64,000 bases of DNA from Streptomyces apocyni (GTDB lineage: Bacteria; Actinomycetota; Actinomycetes; Streptomycetales; Streptomycetaceae). The notes beneath the pieces were generated by a model. It did no database searches, was not told the DNA's origin, and worked only from the letters and a program-made list of their open reading frames with translations. How positions within the stretch are numbered: the first letter of the stretch is position 1; every line of letters begins with the position of its first letter. The position numbers and the translations under genes were made by a program. Positions 41,892 through 52,646 of this stretch are shown here, piece after piece. The stretch spans positions 248,001 through 312,000 of the forward strand of contig NZ_WHOM01000045.1 in the NCBI RefSeq assembly GCF_009739465.1, written 5' to 3'.

Positions 41892-43400
41892 TCACCGGCC
41901 GACCACGGTCAGAGCCCGGTCCAGCGCCCGCAGAAACCTTCCGGTCGTCGCCCGGTCGCGGACCGCGATCCGCAACCAGTCAGCGCCGAGCCCCGGAAAC
42001 GTGTCCCCCCGGCGCACCGCGAACCCCAGCCCCCGCAACCGCTCCCGTACCTCGGCGGCATGACCCAGGCGTACGAGAACGAACGGCCCGGCCGCCGGAC
42101 CCACCGCAGACACCTCGTCGAACTCCGCGAGCCCGGCGAGCAGCTGGGCCCGGTCCGCCGCGGTCCGCCGGGCCGCGTCCGCCGCTTCGGCCAGCGCGCG
42201 GGGCGTCATACACGCCTCGGCCGCCGCCAGCGCGGGCGAGGAGACCGGCCACAGCGGCTGGGCGCGCTCCAGCGCGGCGATCGTCTCCGGACCGGCCAGC
42301 ACATAGCCGATCCGCAGCCCCGCCAGGCCCCAGGTCTTGGTGAGGCTGCGCAGCACCACCAGCCCCGGCAGATCCTGCCGCCCGGCCAGCGCCTCGACCT
42401 CACCCGGCACCGCGTCCATGAACGCCTCGTCGACCACCAACGTCCGCCCGGGACGGGCCAACGTGGCGATCAGACCGGCCGGGTGCAGTACGGACGTCGG
42501 GTTGGTCGGATTGCCGATCACCACCAGATCCGCGTCATCGGGCACGGCGGCCGGGTCGAGCCGGAAGCCGTCCGCCGCGTCCAGCAGCACCCGCGAGACG
42601 CGGTGTCCGGCGTCGCGTAGCGCCGCCTCGGGCTCCGTGAACTGTGGATGCACGACCACGGGGTGCCGCGCGTCCAGGGCGCGGGCGATGAGCACGAACG
42701 CCTCCGCCGCGCCCGACGTCAGCAGCACCCGCTCCACCGGCAGCCCGTGCCGGGCCGCCACGGCCGCCCGCGCCGCGCGCCCGTCGGGGTAGGCCGCGAG
42801 TCCGGTCAGTGACGCGGCGATGTGCTCGCGCAGCCAGCCGGGCGGGGTGCCCTCGCGGACGTTGACCGCGAGATCGGTCAACTCCGCGCCGCGCACCTCG
42901 GCGTCGCCGTGGTGGCGCAGATCATGGGTGTCAGCAGGCGTGTTCATGATGGGCTTCATGGGCGGCGGGGTGCTCCTGTCCGGGTGCGTGCCAGGCGGCG
43001 GGCGCCGCGCCACGGCGCAGGTGACGCTCGCGGTCCGGCCTTCGGGGGTGGACTTCCGCTTCGGCAGCAGGAGTTCGCCGCCGCCGACGAGGGCGGCGGC
43101 CTCGGCGACCGACAGCGTGCCGACGGCAGCCAGCGGCGCGTCGGACGGGTTCGGCACGACGACCCGGTCTAGCGCGTCGGCCGGGTACGTCAGCAGCGGA
43201 ACGCCGAGCCGTGCGGCCGCCTCGACGAGCCCCGGCTCAGCGGCCTTCGCATCGACCGTCGCGAGCGCGCCGACGGCCTGCGGCGAGAGCCCCGCGTCCG
43301 CGAGGGCCTCCCGCACCAGCCCCTCGACCTCGTCGACCGAGACGCCCTGACGGGCCCCGACCCCGACCACCAGCTCCCCGACCACCAACTCCCCGCTCAC
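41892..43400 (-). CDS. cobC: CobE (CbiG C-terminal)-CobC fusion, cobalamin biosynthesis
   Basis: A 502-residue two-domain protein. Residues 1-100 resemble the C-terminal CbiG/CobE domain (VVGVGARQGVSVDEVEGLV, then LATVDAKAAEPGLVEAAA). After a linker, residues 150-500 form a class I PLP aminotransferase/decarboxylase of the CobC/CobD type: NPTNPTSVLHPAG and LRSLTKTWGLAGLRIGYVL with the PLP lysine. It would take part in aminopropanol attachment. The GTG at 43400 overlaps the cobB stop (GTGA) with GAGAGGGA upstream, so it is preferred over 43424. Last gene of the cob operon. Confidence 0.9.
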   Translation of the reverse strand: MSGELVVGELVVGVGARQGVSVDEVEGLVREALADAGLSPQAVGALATVDAKAAEPGLVEAAARLGVPLLTYPADALDRVVVPNPSDAPLAAVGTLSVAEAAALVGGGELLLPKRKSTPEGRTASVTCAVARRPPPGTHPDRSTPPPMKPIMNTPADTHDLRHHGDAEVRGAELTDLAVNVREGTPPGWLREHIAASLTGLAAYPDGRAARAAVAARHGLPVERVLLTSGAAEAFVLIARALDARHPVVVHPQFTEPEAALRDAGHRVSRVLLDAADGFRLDPAAVPDDADLVVIGNPTNPTSVLHPAGLIATLARPGRTLVVDEAFMDAVPGEVEALAGRQDLPGLVVLRSLTKTWGLAGLRIGYVLAGPETIAALERAQPLWPVSSPALAAAEACMTPRALAEAADAARRTAADRAQLLAGLAEFDEVSAVGPAAGPFVLVRLGHAAEVRERLRGLGFAVRRGDTFPGLGADWLRIAVRDRATTGRFLRALDRALTVVGR

Positions 43401-44830
43401 ACCCGCGCGTCCCTCTCCGCGCACCCCTCAGCGCCCTTCTCCGCGTCCCTCTCCGCGCATCTCTGCGCGAACCGGTGAGCGATGCCGGGCGACGCCGCCC
43501 AGTGCGTATGCAGATAGCTCGCGTGCACACCCCCCTGTACGAAGCCCTCCACGCGCCGCTCAGGCGTGTGCATCCCCCACGCCGGGCTCGGGCCCGCGCC
43601 GGGATCGATCACCGTACGGTGGAACTCGTGCCCCCGCAGCCGAGTGCCGTTCGCCGCCAGCACGCTGTCCGACACCGCGACCGCCTCCCGGTACCCGAGC
43701 GTCAGCCGCTCGGACATCCGCGCTTCGGCGTCCAGCACCCCGCACATCGGCTTCCCGTCCAGGGACCGCGTGAGATACAGCAGACCCGCGCACTCGGCGG
43801 CGATCGGCGCGCCGGAGCGTGCCAGCTCCGCCACGGCCTTGCGCAGCGGCTCGTTGGCGGACAGCTCGGGCGCGTACACCTCGGGGAACCCCCCGCCGAT
43901 GACGAGCCCAGCCGTCCCCTCGGGCAACTCCTCGTCCCGCAGCGGGTCGAACGGCACCACCTCCGCACCGGCGGCGGCCAGCAGCTCGGCGTGCTCGGCG
44001 TAGGCGAAGGTGAAGGCGGGGCCGGAGGCGACGGCGACGACGGGGCGCGGACCAGCCGGTCCGACGCTGGCGCCACCCACGGCGGGGTCCCACAGCACGG
44101 TGTCGAGCCGCGGCGCGCCGCGCGCCAGCGCGAGCAGCGCGTCCAGGTCACATCCGGCCCGTACCTGCGCGGCCAACGAGCCTACGGAGTCAACGGCTTC
44201 CGCCCGCCGCTCGGCAACCGGCACCAGACCCAGGTGCCGTGAGGGAGTCGCCACCCGCTCAGCGCGCCGCAGCGCCCCCAGGACCGGCACCCCCGACTCG
44301 TCCAGCGCCGAGCGCAGCAGCTCCTCATGACGGGCCGACCCCACCTTGTTGAGGATCACCCCGCCGATCCGCACCTCGGGGTCCCAGGACGCGAAGCCGT
44401 GCACCAGCGCCGCCACCGACCGCGACTGCGACGACGCGTCGACCACCAGCACCACCGGCGCCCGCAGCAGCTTCGCCACCTGCGCGGTCGTGGCCAACTC
44501 GCCCTGCCCGCTGGCCCCGTCGAACATCCCCATCACGCCCTCGACCACGGCGAGGTCACAGCCCGCCGCTCCGTGCGCGAACAGCGGCGCGATCTGGTCC
44601 GTACCGCACATGTACGCGTCGAGGTTGCGCCCAGGGCGGCCGCACGCCAGCGCGTGGTACCCGGGGTCGATGTAGTCGGGCCCGACCTTGTGCGGCGACA
44701 CGGCGAGCCCCGCCTCGGAGAACGCCGCCATCAGGCCCGTAGCCACGGTGGTCTTGCCGCTGCCCGACGAGGGCGCCGCGATGACCAGCCGGGGGATGTT
44801 CGCCGCGCTGTTGACCACGCTGTTCACCAC
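43397..44830 (-). CDS. cobB: Cobyrinate a,c-diamide synthase
   Basis: A 477-residue enzyme that amidates the a and c carboxylates of (hydrogeno)byrinate or cobyrinate with ATP and glutamine. The N-terminal ATPase has APSSGSGKTTVATGLMAAF (P-loop), then HKVGPDYIDPGYH. The glutaminase half holds APIAAECAGLLYLTRS with the catalytic cysteine. Start GTG at 44830 or 44827; the second makes a GTGA overlap with the cobO stop. Confidence 0.96.
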   Translation of the reverse strand: MVNSVVNSAANIPRLVIAAPSSGSGKTTVATGLMAAFSEAGLAVSPHKVGPDYIDPGYHALACGRPGRNLDAYMCGTDQIAPLFAHGAAGCDLAVVEGVMGMFDGASGQGELATTAQVAKLLRAPVVLVVDASSQSRSVAALVHGFASWDPEVRIGGVILNKVGSARHEELLRSALDESGVPVLGALRRAERVATPSRHLGLVPVAERRAEAVDSVGSLAAQVRAGCDLDALLALARGAPRLDTVLWDPAVGGASVGPAGPRPVVAVASGPAFTFAYAEHAELLAAAGAEVVPFDPLRDEELPEGTAGLVIGGGFPEVYAPELSANEPLRKAVAELARSGAPIAAECAGLLYLTRSLDGKPMCGVLDAEARMSERLTLGYREAVAVSDSVLAANGTRLRGHEFHRTVIDPGAGPSPAWGMHTPERRVEGFVQGGVHASYLHTHWAASPGIAHRFAQRCAERDAEKGAEGCAERDARV

Positions 44831-45432
44831 TCGATGCCTCGCTGGCCCTTCTGGCCCGCGTCCATCGGGTGCTTGACCTTGGACATGTCCGTCACCAGGT
44901 CCGCGAAGTCCATCAACTGCTGCGGCGCGTTACGGCCGGTGATGATCACATGCTGGGTGCCTGGCCGGTCCCGCAGCACGGACACGACTTCCTCGGGGTC
45001 GATCCAGCCCCAGTGCATCGGGTAGGCGAACTCGTCGAGTACGTACAGCCGGTATGTCTCGGCGGCCAGGTCACGCTTGACCTGCTCCCAGCCCTCGCGG
45101 GCCTTCTCCTCGTTGCTGAGCTCCCCTTCGGCGGGGGCGCGCTGAATCCACGACCACCCCTCGCCCATCTTGTGCCAGTTGACGCTGCCGCCCTCACCGG
45201 AGGCGCCGAGTACCTTCAGCGCGTTCTCCTCGCCGACCTTCCACTTCGCGGACTTGACGAACTGGAACACCCCGATCGGCCACCCCTGGTTCCAGGCGCG
45301 CAGCGCGAGACCGAAGGCGGCCGTCGACTTGCCCTTGCCGATACCGGTGTGCACGAGGACCAGCGGGCGGTTGCGGCGCTGGCGGGTGGTGAGACCGTCC
45401 TGGGGCACGACGGCAGGCTGTCCTTGGGGCAT
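44824..45432 (-). CDS. cobO: Cob(I)yrinic acid a,c-diamide adenosyltransferase
   Basis: A 202-residue CobO/BtuR-type adenosyltransferase with the ATP loop HTGIGKGKSTAAFGLAL near residue 29 and the conserved WKVGEENA and FAYPMHWGWIDPEEV regions. It transfers the 5'-deoxyadenosyl group of ATP to Co(I) corrinoids. Length is normal. The ATG overlaps the chelatase stop (ATGA) and its own stop overlaps cobB, so the genes are coupled. Confidence 0.97.
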   Translation of the reverse strand: MPQGQPAVVPQDGLTTRQRRNRPLVLVHTGIGKGKSTAAFGLALRAWNQGWPIGVFQFVKSAKWKVGEENALKVLGASGEGGSVNWHKMGEGWSWIQRAPAEGELSNEEKAREGWEQVKRDLAAETYRLYVLDEFAYPMHWGWIDPEEVVSVLRDRPGTQHVIITGRNAPQQLMDFADLVTDMSKVKHPMDAGQKGQRGIEW

Positions 45433-47609
45433 CAGGCGGCGCTCCTTGTGCGTGGGGTATGTGAGGTACGGGGTGTGTCCTGCTGTACGTCTCTGACGAG
45501 TCCGGCGATCGACTCGGCGCGCAGTTCGTCGAGCGTGACGACGGGGCCGCCGAGGTCGCCCGCGAGCTGTGGGGCGAGTCCGAGGCGTACGACGCCCGAC
45601 TCGCAGTCGACGACGACCGACGCGGTGCCTTCGGCGGCGTGCAGGCGGGCCGCGCGGCGTGCGAGCGCCAGCGGATCACCGGAGAGCCCGCCCGCGCCCG
45701 CTCCCGTACCCGTACTCGCGCCCGTCGCCCTGCCGTCTGTCACGACCACCATCAGCGGCCGCCGCGCGGGGTCCCGCAGCCGCTCGATCCGGAGCACTTC
45801 ACGCGCCTTCAGCAGGCCCGCGGCCAGCGGCGTCCGCCCGCCTGTCGGCAGCAGCTCAAGCCGGGCCGCCGCGGCGTCGACCGACGACGTCGGGGGCAGC
45901 GCCACCTCCGCGTCCTTGCCGCGGAACGTCACCAGGCCCACCTTGTCCCGCCGTTGGTAGGCGTCCAGGAGCAGCGACAGCACGGCACCCTTCACCGCGC
46001 CCATCCGCTGCCTGGCCGCCATCGAGCCCGAGGCGTCCACCACGAACAGCACCAGATTGCCCTCGCGGCCCTCGCGCGCGGCCTGCCGCAGATCGTCCCG
46101 ACGGACGACGAGGCCGCGCCCCACCCGCCCGCGCGCCCGCTGGTGCGGCGCGGCGGCCTGCACGGTGGCGGCCAGGTGCAGCTTGGTGAGCGCCCCTTGG
46201 GGGCGGTGCGCACCGGTCGTACGGCCGTGCTCGGTACGGGCCCGCGACCTGCGCCCGGCGGCGCCCGCGCCCATGCCGGGCACGCTGAGCAGCTTCGCGC
46301 GGAACGGCTCGGCGGCGGCTACGGGGGACTGCTGACCAGCACCGGATGGCACCTGAGCGTCGCCGGAGCCCTCGGACTCGGACTCGGCCCTGGGCTCGGC
46401 CTCGGGCCGCGTCGCGGGAGTGTCGGGCTGAGCCGGAGTCTCCTCCTGGGCCGGGGCTTCGCCCTGCGGCGGCACGTCGGGGCCACCTTGCGGCGACTGC
46501 CCGCCACCACCGGGACCGCCGCCACCGTCCGGGTCGTCGTCCCCGCCGTCCCCGTCGCTGTCGCTGGTGTTCCCGCCGTCGCCGTCACCCTGACCGGCGA
46601 ACTCTTCCAGCGTCTCGTCCAGCTTGTCCTCGTCGAGCCCCGGCGCGTCGAACGGATTGCGGCGCCGCCGGTGCGGCAGCGCGAGCAGCGCCGCCTGCCG
46701 TACGTCCTCGGCCAGCACGTCACTACGCCCCGCCCAGGCGGCCAGCGCGGTGGCGGTACGGGCCATCACGATGTCCGCGCGCATTCCGTCGACCTCGAAG
46801 GCCGCGCAGGTCGCCGCGATCTGCCGGAGCGCGTCGTCCCCGAGACGCACCGAGGGCAGCAGCGCACGCGCCGCCACGACGCGCGCCCGCAGGGCGCCCT
46901 CCTCATCCGCCCAGCGAGCGGCGAAGGCGGCCGGGTCATCGTCGTACGCCAGCCGCCGCCGCACCACCTCGACGCGCTGGTCGGGCTCCCGCGACGCGGC
47001 GACCTCGACCGTCAGCCCGAACCGGTCGAGCAACTGCGGCCGCAGCTCGCCCTCTTCGGGGTTCATCGTGCCGACGAGGAGAAACCGTGAGGCATGCCGT
47101 ACGGACACGCCCTCGCGCTCCACGTACGACGCGCCCATGGCGGCGGCGTCGAGCAGCAGGTCGACGAGGTGGTCGTGCAGCAGGTTGACCTCGTCGACGT
47201 ACAGCACACCGCGGTGCGCGTCCGCCAACAGGCCAGGCTCGAAGGCCTTCACGCCTTCGGAGAGCGCCCGCTCGATGTCGAGCGCGCCGACGAGCCGGTC
47301 CTCGGACGCCCCGACGGGCAGCTCGACCATGCGCGCGGCCCGGGCGCCTTGCCCGCCCGCGGCCTCGTGCGGGCCGTCCGGGCACGCGGCGTCCGGGGCG
47401 GCCGGATCGCAGGAGAACCTGCACCCGGACACGACGGCGACTTCGGGCATCAGGGCGGAAAGCGCCCGTACGGCGGTGGACTTGGCGGTCCCCTTCTCAC
47501 CACGTACGAGGACACCGCCCACGGCGGGCGACACGGCGTTGAGCAACAGCCCAAGCCGCAGGTCGTCCTGGCCGACGATGGCGGTAAAGGGATAGGGGGT
47601 ACTACTCAC
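45432..47609 (-). CDS. Magnesium/cobalt chelatase ChlI-ChlD fusion
   Basis: A 725-residue protein joining an AAA+ ATPase and a von Willebrand A domain. Residues 1-310 carry the P-loop VRGEKGTAKSTAVRAL and GVLYVDEVNLLHDHL (Walker B). An acidic, Gly/Ser/Asp/Pro-rich linker of about 110 residues follows. The VWA domain has the MIDAS motif VDASGSMAARQRMGAVKG. It resembles ChlI/BchI plus ChlD/BchD and in this operon probably supports cobalt insertion with a CobN-like subunit encoded outside the window. The GTG at 47609 has GGTGGAGG at ideal spacing. Confidence 0.92.
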   Translation of the reverse strand: MSSTPYPFTAIVGQDDLRLGLLLNAVSPAVGGVLVRGEKGTAKSTAVRALSALMPEVAVVSGCRFSCDPAAPDAACPDGPHEAAGGQGARAARMVELPVGASEDRLVGALDIERALSEGVKAFEPGLLADAHRGVLYVDEVNLLHDHLVDLLLDAAAMGASYVEREGVSVRHASRFLLVGTMNPEEGELRPQLLDRFGLTVEVAASREPDQRVEVVRRRLAYDDDPAAFAARWADEEGALRARVVAARALLPSVRLGDDALRQIAATCAAFEVDGMRADIVMARTATALAAWAGRSDVLAEDVRQAALLALPHRRRRNPFDAPGLDEDKLDETLEEFAGQGDGDGGNTSDSDGDGGDDDPDGGGGPGGGGQSPQGGPDVPPQGEAPAQEETPAQPDTPATRPEAEPRAESESEGSGDAQVPSGAGQQSPVAAAEPFRAKLLSVPGMGAGAAGRRSRARTEHGRTTGAHRPQGALTKLHLAATVQAAAPHQRARGRVGRGLVVRRDDLRQAAREGREGNLVLFVVDASGSMAARQRMGAVKGAVLSLLLDAYQRRDKVGLVTFRGKDAEVALPPTSSVDAAAARLELLPTGGRTPLAAGLLKAREVLRIERLRDPARRPLMVVVTDGRATGASTGTGAGAGGLSGDPLALARRAARLHAAEGTASVVVDCESGVVRLGLAPQLAGDLGGPVVTLDELRAESIAGLVRDVQQDTPRTSHTPRTRSAA

Positions 47610-47689
47610 GAAACAGCCTCCACCGGCGGTTGCGGACAAGCGGGGTCTGTCGGGACGGTCAGGGCGTGCGGGATGGTCGGGTCGGTCAT
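47606..47689 (-). CDS. 27-residue coupled small ORF in the cob operon
   Basis: A small frame between cobQ and the chelatase gene. Its ATG overlaps the cobQ stop as ATGA (47689-47686), and its TGA overlaps the chelatase GTG as GTGA (47609-47606), so the ribosome could pass through all three without a gap. The product would be a Pro-rich, acidic peptide beginning [10 protein letters not shown] with one cysteine. The chelatase ribosome site GGTGGAGG lies inside it. It may be a real micropeptide, a coupling leader, or chance. Confidence 0.4.
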   Translation of the reverse strand: MTDPTIPHALTVPTDPACPQPPVEAVS

Positions 47690-49194
47690 GACGGCGCCCC
47701 GGGGGCGATGAACGGCAGACCGGACGGGGCGCCGGACTCGATCAGGCTGAGCAGCGCGCCGGTGTCGGCGTGCTCCTCGATGAGGTCGCCGAGCCGGTCG
47801 AGCTGCTCCTCGCGCAGCGCGGCGAACGACGTGTCGGGCGCGGGCACGAAGCGGCGCCCGGCGGCGGCCGCGACCGCGCGCAGGAAGGCGCGCCGGAAGC
47901 CGTCGCTCTCCAGCGAGCCGTGCCAGTGGGTGCCCCACACGGCTCCGACCCGGCAGCCGTCCAGGAAGGGCGCCCCACCGGTGACGTCGGCGACGCCATG
48001 ATGGATCTCGTACCCCTCGACCCGTTCGCCCAGGGCCTCACCGACCGGCCTGGCTAGGGTCTTCTCGCGTGCGAACCGCACCCGGACCGGCAGCAGTCCC
48101 AGCCCGTCGACCGCGCCCGCGCGGGACTCGACCTCGTCCTCGATGTGCTCGCCGAGCACCTGGAAGCCACCGCAGATCCCCAGTACCGGACGGCCGTCGG
48201 CGGCCCGGCGCGCCAGCGCGTCCGCGAGGCCGCGCTCGCGGAGCCACGCCAGCGCTCGGACGGTCCCTCGGGTACCCGGTACCACCACCAGGTCGGCGTC
48301 GAGGAGTTCGTCGGGCCGGTCCACGAAGCGGACCACCACGCCTGGCTCGGCGGCCAGCGCGTCCACGTCGGTGAAGTTCGACATCAGCGGTACGGCGCAC
48401 ACGGCGACCCGTAGCACCTCGTCACCGACGGGCGGCGCCACCACCGACTCGCGGACCGCGCCGCGCAACGACACCCGCAGCCCGTCCTCCTCGTCGATGC
48501 CGAGGCCGTGCGCGAACGGCAGCACGCCGAGCGTCGGCCGCCCGGTGAGCCGCTGAAGCATCTCCAGACCGGGCTCGAGCAGCGACACGTCACCGCGGAA
48601 CTTGTTGACCAGGTAACCGGCGACCAGGCCCTGGTCCTCGGCGCTGAGCAGCGCCGTCGTACCGAAGAAGGAGGCGAAGACCCCGCCGCGGTCGATGTCC
48701 CCGACCACGACCACCGGGAAGCGGGCGGCCCGTGCGATGCCCATGTTCACGATGTCGGTGCGCCGCAGGTTGATCTCGGCGGGACTGCCCGCGCCCTCGC
48801 AGATCACGGCGTCGTACGAGGCGCGCAGCTCCTCCAGGCACTCCCGCACGGTGTCGAACAGGGCCTCCTGGCGCCCCCCGTGGTAACCACGGGCGCTCAT
48901 CTCCCCGACCGGCTTGCCCATCAGCACGACCTGGCTGGAGCGATCACCGCCGGGTTTGAGCAGGACGGGGTTCATCAGCGCGGTGGGTTCGACGCGAGCG
49001 GCCTGCGCCTGCATCGCCTGCGCTCGGCCGATCTCGGCGCCCTCGCGCGTGACGAACGAGTTCAGCGACATGTTCTGCGCCTTGAAGGGCGCGACGGACA
49101 CCCCCTTGCGCGCCAACCACCGACAGATCCCGGCGGTCACCACACTCTTCCCGGCATCCGAGGTAGTGCCAGCGACCAACACCCCACCGCCCAT
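47686..49194 (-). CDS. cobQ: Cobyric acid synthase
   Basis: A 502-residue glutamine-dependent amidase for carboxylates b, d, e and g. The N-terminus [19 protein letters not shown] is the P-loop, followed by [15 protein letters not shown] and [12 protein letters not shown]. The glutaminase domain holds [16 protein letters not shown] with the catalytic cysteine and [10 protein letters not shown] with the histidine. The ATG at 49194 has GAGGAGG six bases before; an upstream in-frame extension to 49404 is low-complexity and non-family. Separated from cobD by 261 bp with direct repeats. Confidence 0.96.
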   Translation of the reverse strand: MGGGVLVAGTTSDAGKSVVTAGICRWLARKGVSVAPFKAQNMSLNSFVTREGAEIGRAQAMQAQAARVEPTALMNPVLLKPGGDRSSQVVLMGKPVGEMSARGYHGGRQEALFDTVRECLEELRASYDAVICEGAGSPAEINLRRTDIVNMGIARAARFPVVVVGDIDRGGVFASFFGTTALLSAEDQGLVAGYLVNKFRGDVSLLEPGLEMLQRLTGRPTLGVLPFAHGLGIDEEDGLRVSLRGAVRESVVAPPVGDEVLRVAVCAVPLMSNFTDVDALAAEPGVVVRFVDRPDELLDADLVVVPGTRGTVRALAWLRERGLADALARRAADGRPVLGICGGFQVLGEHIEDEVESRAGAVDGLGLLPVRVRFAREKTLARPVGEALGERVEGYEIHHGVADVTGGAPFLDGCRVGAVWGTHWHGSLESDGFRRAFLRAVAAAAGRRFVPAPDTSFAALREEQLDRLGDLIEEHADTGALLSLIESGAPSGLPFIAPGAPS

Positions 49195-49367
49195 GCGGCC
49201 TCCTCGCATCACCACACCCCTCCCAACGCTTCCGTACGCCCCCACTGACCCCAACCCACCAACGACCCCCATGGGCCACTCACCCGACTCCCGCCACTCC
49301 GCGGGCGGTCGAGCGGCGTGCCGCTGGCCGACACGCAGACGATCTGACCGCGTCCGACCTGCGGACC

Positions 49368-49433
49368 GCAGACCAGGGCGCGACCGCCCTGCCCGGCGCC
49401 GCACTGCAGACCAGGGCCCGGCCGCCCTGCCCG
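49368..49433. repeat. Imperfect 28-bp direct repeat between cobD and cobQ
   Basis: GCAGACCAGGGCGCGACCGC (49368 on, 28 bp) recurs at 49406 with 26 of 28 bases identical and a period of 38 bp. The surrounding 261-bp gap (49195-49455) holds no recognisable gene. Confidence 0.55.
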
Positions 49434-49455
49434 CCTTCGCACCGCCGTCGGTCGC

Positions 49456-50457
49456 TCACCTGGCCGCCGCCGCACCGCGTGTTGCCGCACCGCGCGTCGC
49501 CGACCGCACGCGGCCGCGCCGTAGCGCCGCCCCCGCAAGCCGTCCGGCGACGCTGACGCCCAGCGCTAGTGTGCTGACGCGCCGCGACAGTCGTACGGCG
49601 CGTTCGATGTCCGTGACCTCGACGGCCCGGCCCTCGGAGTTGAGTACCGGGCGGTGTTCGACTCGGCCGCCGTACGACAGGGTGCCGCCCAGGCGTACGC
49701 CCAGGGCCCCGGCGAACGAGGCCTCCACCGGGCCCGCGTTGGGGCTTGGGTGCTGGGCGGCGTCCGTGCGCCAGGCGCGGAGGGCGCCGCGCGGGTCGCC
49801 GCCCGCGATGACGCCCAGGGCCGCAGTCAGCCGGGCGCCCGGCCAGCCCGCGACGTCGTCGAGGCGGGCCGAAGCCCACCCGTACCGCCGGTACTTCGCC
49901 GACCGGTGCCCGACCATGGCGTCCAGCGTGTTCACGGCCCGGAACCCGACCAGGCCCGGCACCCCGCCGACCGCACCCCACACCAGCGCGCCCACCACCG
50001 CGTCCGAGGTGTTCTCGGCGACCGACTCGACGACGGCCCGCGCGATACCGGGACCGTCGAGCGCCTGCGGGTCGCGCCCGCACAGGTGCGGCAGCCGCTC
50101 CCGGGCGACGTCGAGGTCCCCGGCCTCCAGCGCTGAGGCGACGGCTCGGGCCTCGCGGCCGAGCGACGTACCGCCGAGCACGGCCCAGGTGGTGGCGGCG
50201 GTCAGCGCGACGGACGCCGCGGGGGAGGGGCGCAGGGCGCGCGAAGCCAGCGCGGCGGCGCCCAGGGCGCCACCGGCGCACACCGAGGTGTGCAGGGCAC
50301 CCCAACCACGGTGGTCACGCCACAGCAGACGCTCGACAGCACCCGCCGCACGGCCGAACGCGGCGACCGGATGGCCGCGGCGCGGATCGCCGAGCAACAG
50401 ATCGCCCAGCAGGCCCGCGGTGGCGCCGTACGCGAGAACACGATCGGCACGCATCAC
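49456..50457 (-). CDS. cobD: Adenosylcobinamide-phosphate synthase (CbiB/CobD)
   Basis: A 333-residue integral membrane protein that joins (R)-1-amino-2-propanol or its phosphate to adenosylcobyric acid. Family features are GLLGDLLLGDPRRGHPVAAFG near the start, VESVAENTSDAVVGALVWGA near residue 115 and NTLDAMVGHRSAKYRRYG. It has several predicted helices. The GTG at 50457 and the ATG at 50454 are both possible starts. It is the first gene downstream of the cobalamin riboswitch. The last 20 residues are Arg/Ala/Gly repeats. Confidence 0.95.
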   Translation of the reverse strand: MMRADRVLAYGATAGLLGDLLLGDPRRGHPVAAFGRAAGAVERLLWRDHRGWGALHTSVCAGGALGAAALASRALRPSPAASVALTAATTWAVLGGTSLGREARAVASALEAGDLDVARERLPHLCGRDPQALDGPGIARAVVESVAENTSDAVVGALVWGAVGGVPGLVGFRAVNTLDAMVGHRSAKYRRYGWASARLDDVAGWPGARLTAALGVIAGGDPRGALRAWRTDAAQHPSPNAGPVEASFAGALGVRLGGTLSYGGRVEHRPVLNSEGRAVEVTDIERAVRLSRRVSTLALGVSVAGRLAGAALRRGRVRSATRGAATRGAAAAR

Positions 50458-50594
50458 GAGTCAGCCGACCGATTCGCCTCGAAGGACCTCTGGAGTGCGG
50501 TGAGTACTCAGGCGAGTACTCAACAAAACTGGTGACGGGCAGCCCGGCATCGCGCGTTGTCCTCACTCAGGGTCCGCGCCCTGGTTCGACGGAA

Positions 50595-50775
50595 AACGGC
50601 GACGTGAGTCTCCTGGCTCCCGGATACGCGCAGCTCCCCCGGCCTTCCAATCCGCAGTCGCGGACCGTGACTTCCGGTGTTGGGGGAGAGCTCCCCGGTG
50701 ACAGTGGCGGGACCGCGCCGGATTCGCACCGGCTTCCTCTCCTGCCGCCGTATATGGCTCCGGCAGTCCACCATG
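50595..50775 (-). ncRNA. Cobalamin riboswitch
   Basis: On the minus strand the core GGTGCGAATCC (near 50730) is followed by the highly conserved CGGTCCCGCCACTGT (to 50701), and the B12 box AGCCAGGAGACTCACG lies at about 50618-50603. Order and spacing fit the adenosylcobalamin-binding aptamer. It is upstream of cobD, about 140 bases before its start, so high cobalamin should lower expression of the whole operon. Confidence 0.92.
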
Positions 50776-50906
50776 GGCCGTGAACGCCCGTCAACTCGTC
50801 GTTGACCTGCACGGGGACAGTGTTACGAGGACCACGTCGGGCGGCCATAGGGGCGCCAGCCAGCGCCATCGAGGGGGCGCCCTGGAGCGTGCGGGGGCGC
50901 ACCGAA

Positions 50907-50946
50907 GCGGCGCCCCGGCGACCGTGGTGAGGTCGCGGGGCGCCGC
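50907..50946 (-). terminator. Terminator of the pit operon
   Basis: GCGGCGCCCCGGCGACC and GGTCGCGGGGCGCCGC pair with a single-base bulge around GTGGTGA, about 60 bases downstream of the small membrane-protein gene. The stretch 50776-51005 otherwise shows no gene. Confidence 0.75.
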
Positions 50947-50992
50947 TCGCGGAGTGCGCTGTCACCGTCAGGGGACGAACCGAACCGTCCCG

Positions 50993-51015
50993 TCAGATGA
51001 CGCTCTCAGATGACG
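50993..51015 (-). repeat. Duplicated stop region (13-bp period)
   Basis: CGTCATCTGA, which contains the stop codon of the small membrane protein (51006-51008), is repeated exactly 13 bp further downstream (50993-51002). Confidence 0.6.
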
Positions 51016-51227
51016 ATCAGGGAGATGCCGTACGCCACCGCCGCCGCGCAGAGCGCGAAGCAGGCGTACGCACCCGTGCGTGCCAGCGTCGCGGTACCGC
51101 CTTGCGCGCTGGCCTCCTCCTGCTTGGAGAGGCCGATCATGCCCAGGGTGAACACGGCCACCAGGGAGACCGTCGCCACGAGGCTGACGCCGAAGACGGA
51201 GCCGAGGGCTGCCCAGTCGATGTCCAT
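51006..51227 (-). CDS. Small membrane protein beside Pit
   Basis: A 73-residue protein with two predicted helices (VSLVATVSLVAVFTLGMIGL and YACFALCAAAVAYGISLIVI) joined by a polar loop KQEEASAQGG. It starts 55 bp after the pit stop on the same strand and is probably in its operon. It may be an accessory subunit of the transporter, but its function is unknown. Confidence 0.85.
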   Translation of the reverse strand: MDIDWAALGSVFGVSLVATVSLVAVFTLGMIGLSKQEEASAQGGTATLARTGAYACFALCAAAVAYGISLIVI

Positions 51228-51282
51228 GCTGCTCTTCCTTGTCCTTAACTCGAACTCGGGCTCGGGCTCGAAGCCGCGCTCA

Positions 51283-52599
<1,317 letters not shown>

Positions 52600-52646
52600 T
52601 TACCCAGGCAATCGTTTGATGTCAGTGGCTTGTGGAACGTAGGCAA

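Noticed and set aside
45639..47090. Plus-strand frame opposite the chelatase
   Set aside because: Composition is that of a complementary-frame shadow and no domain is recognisable.
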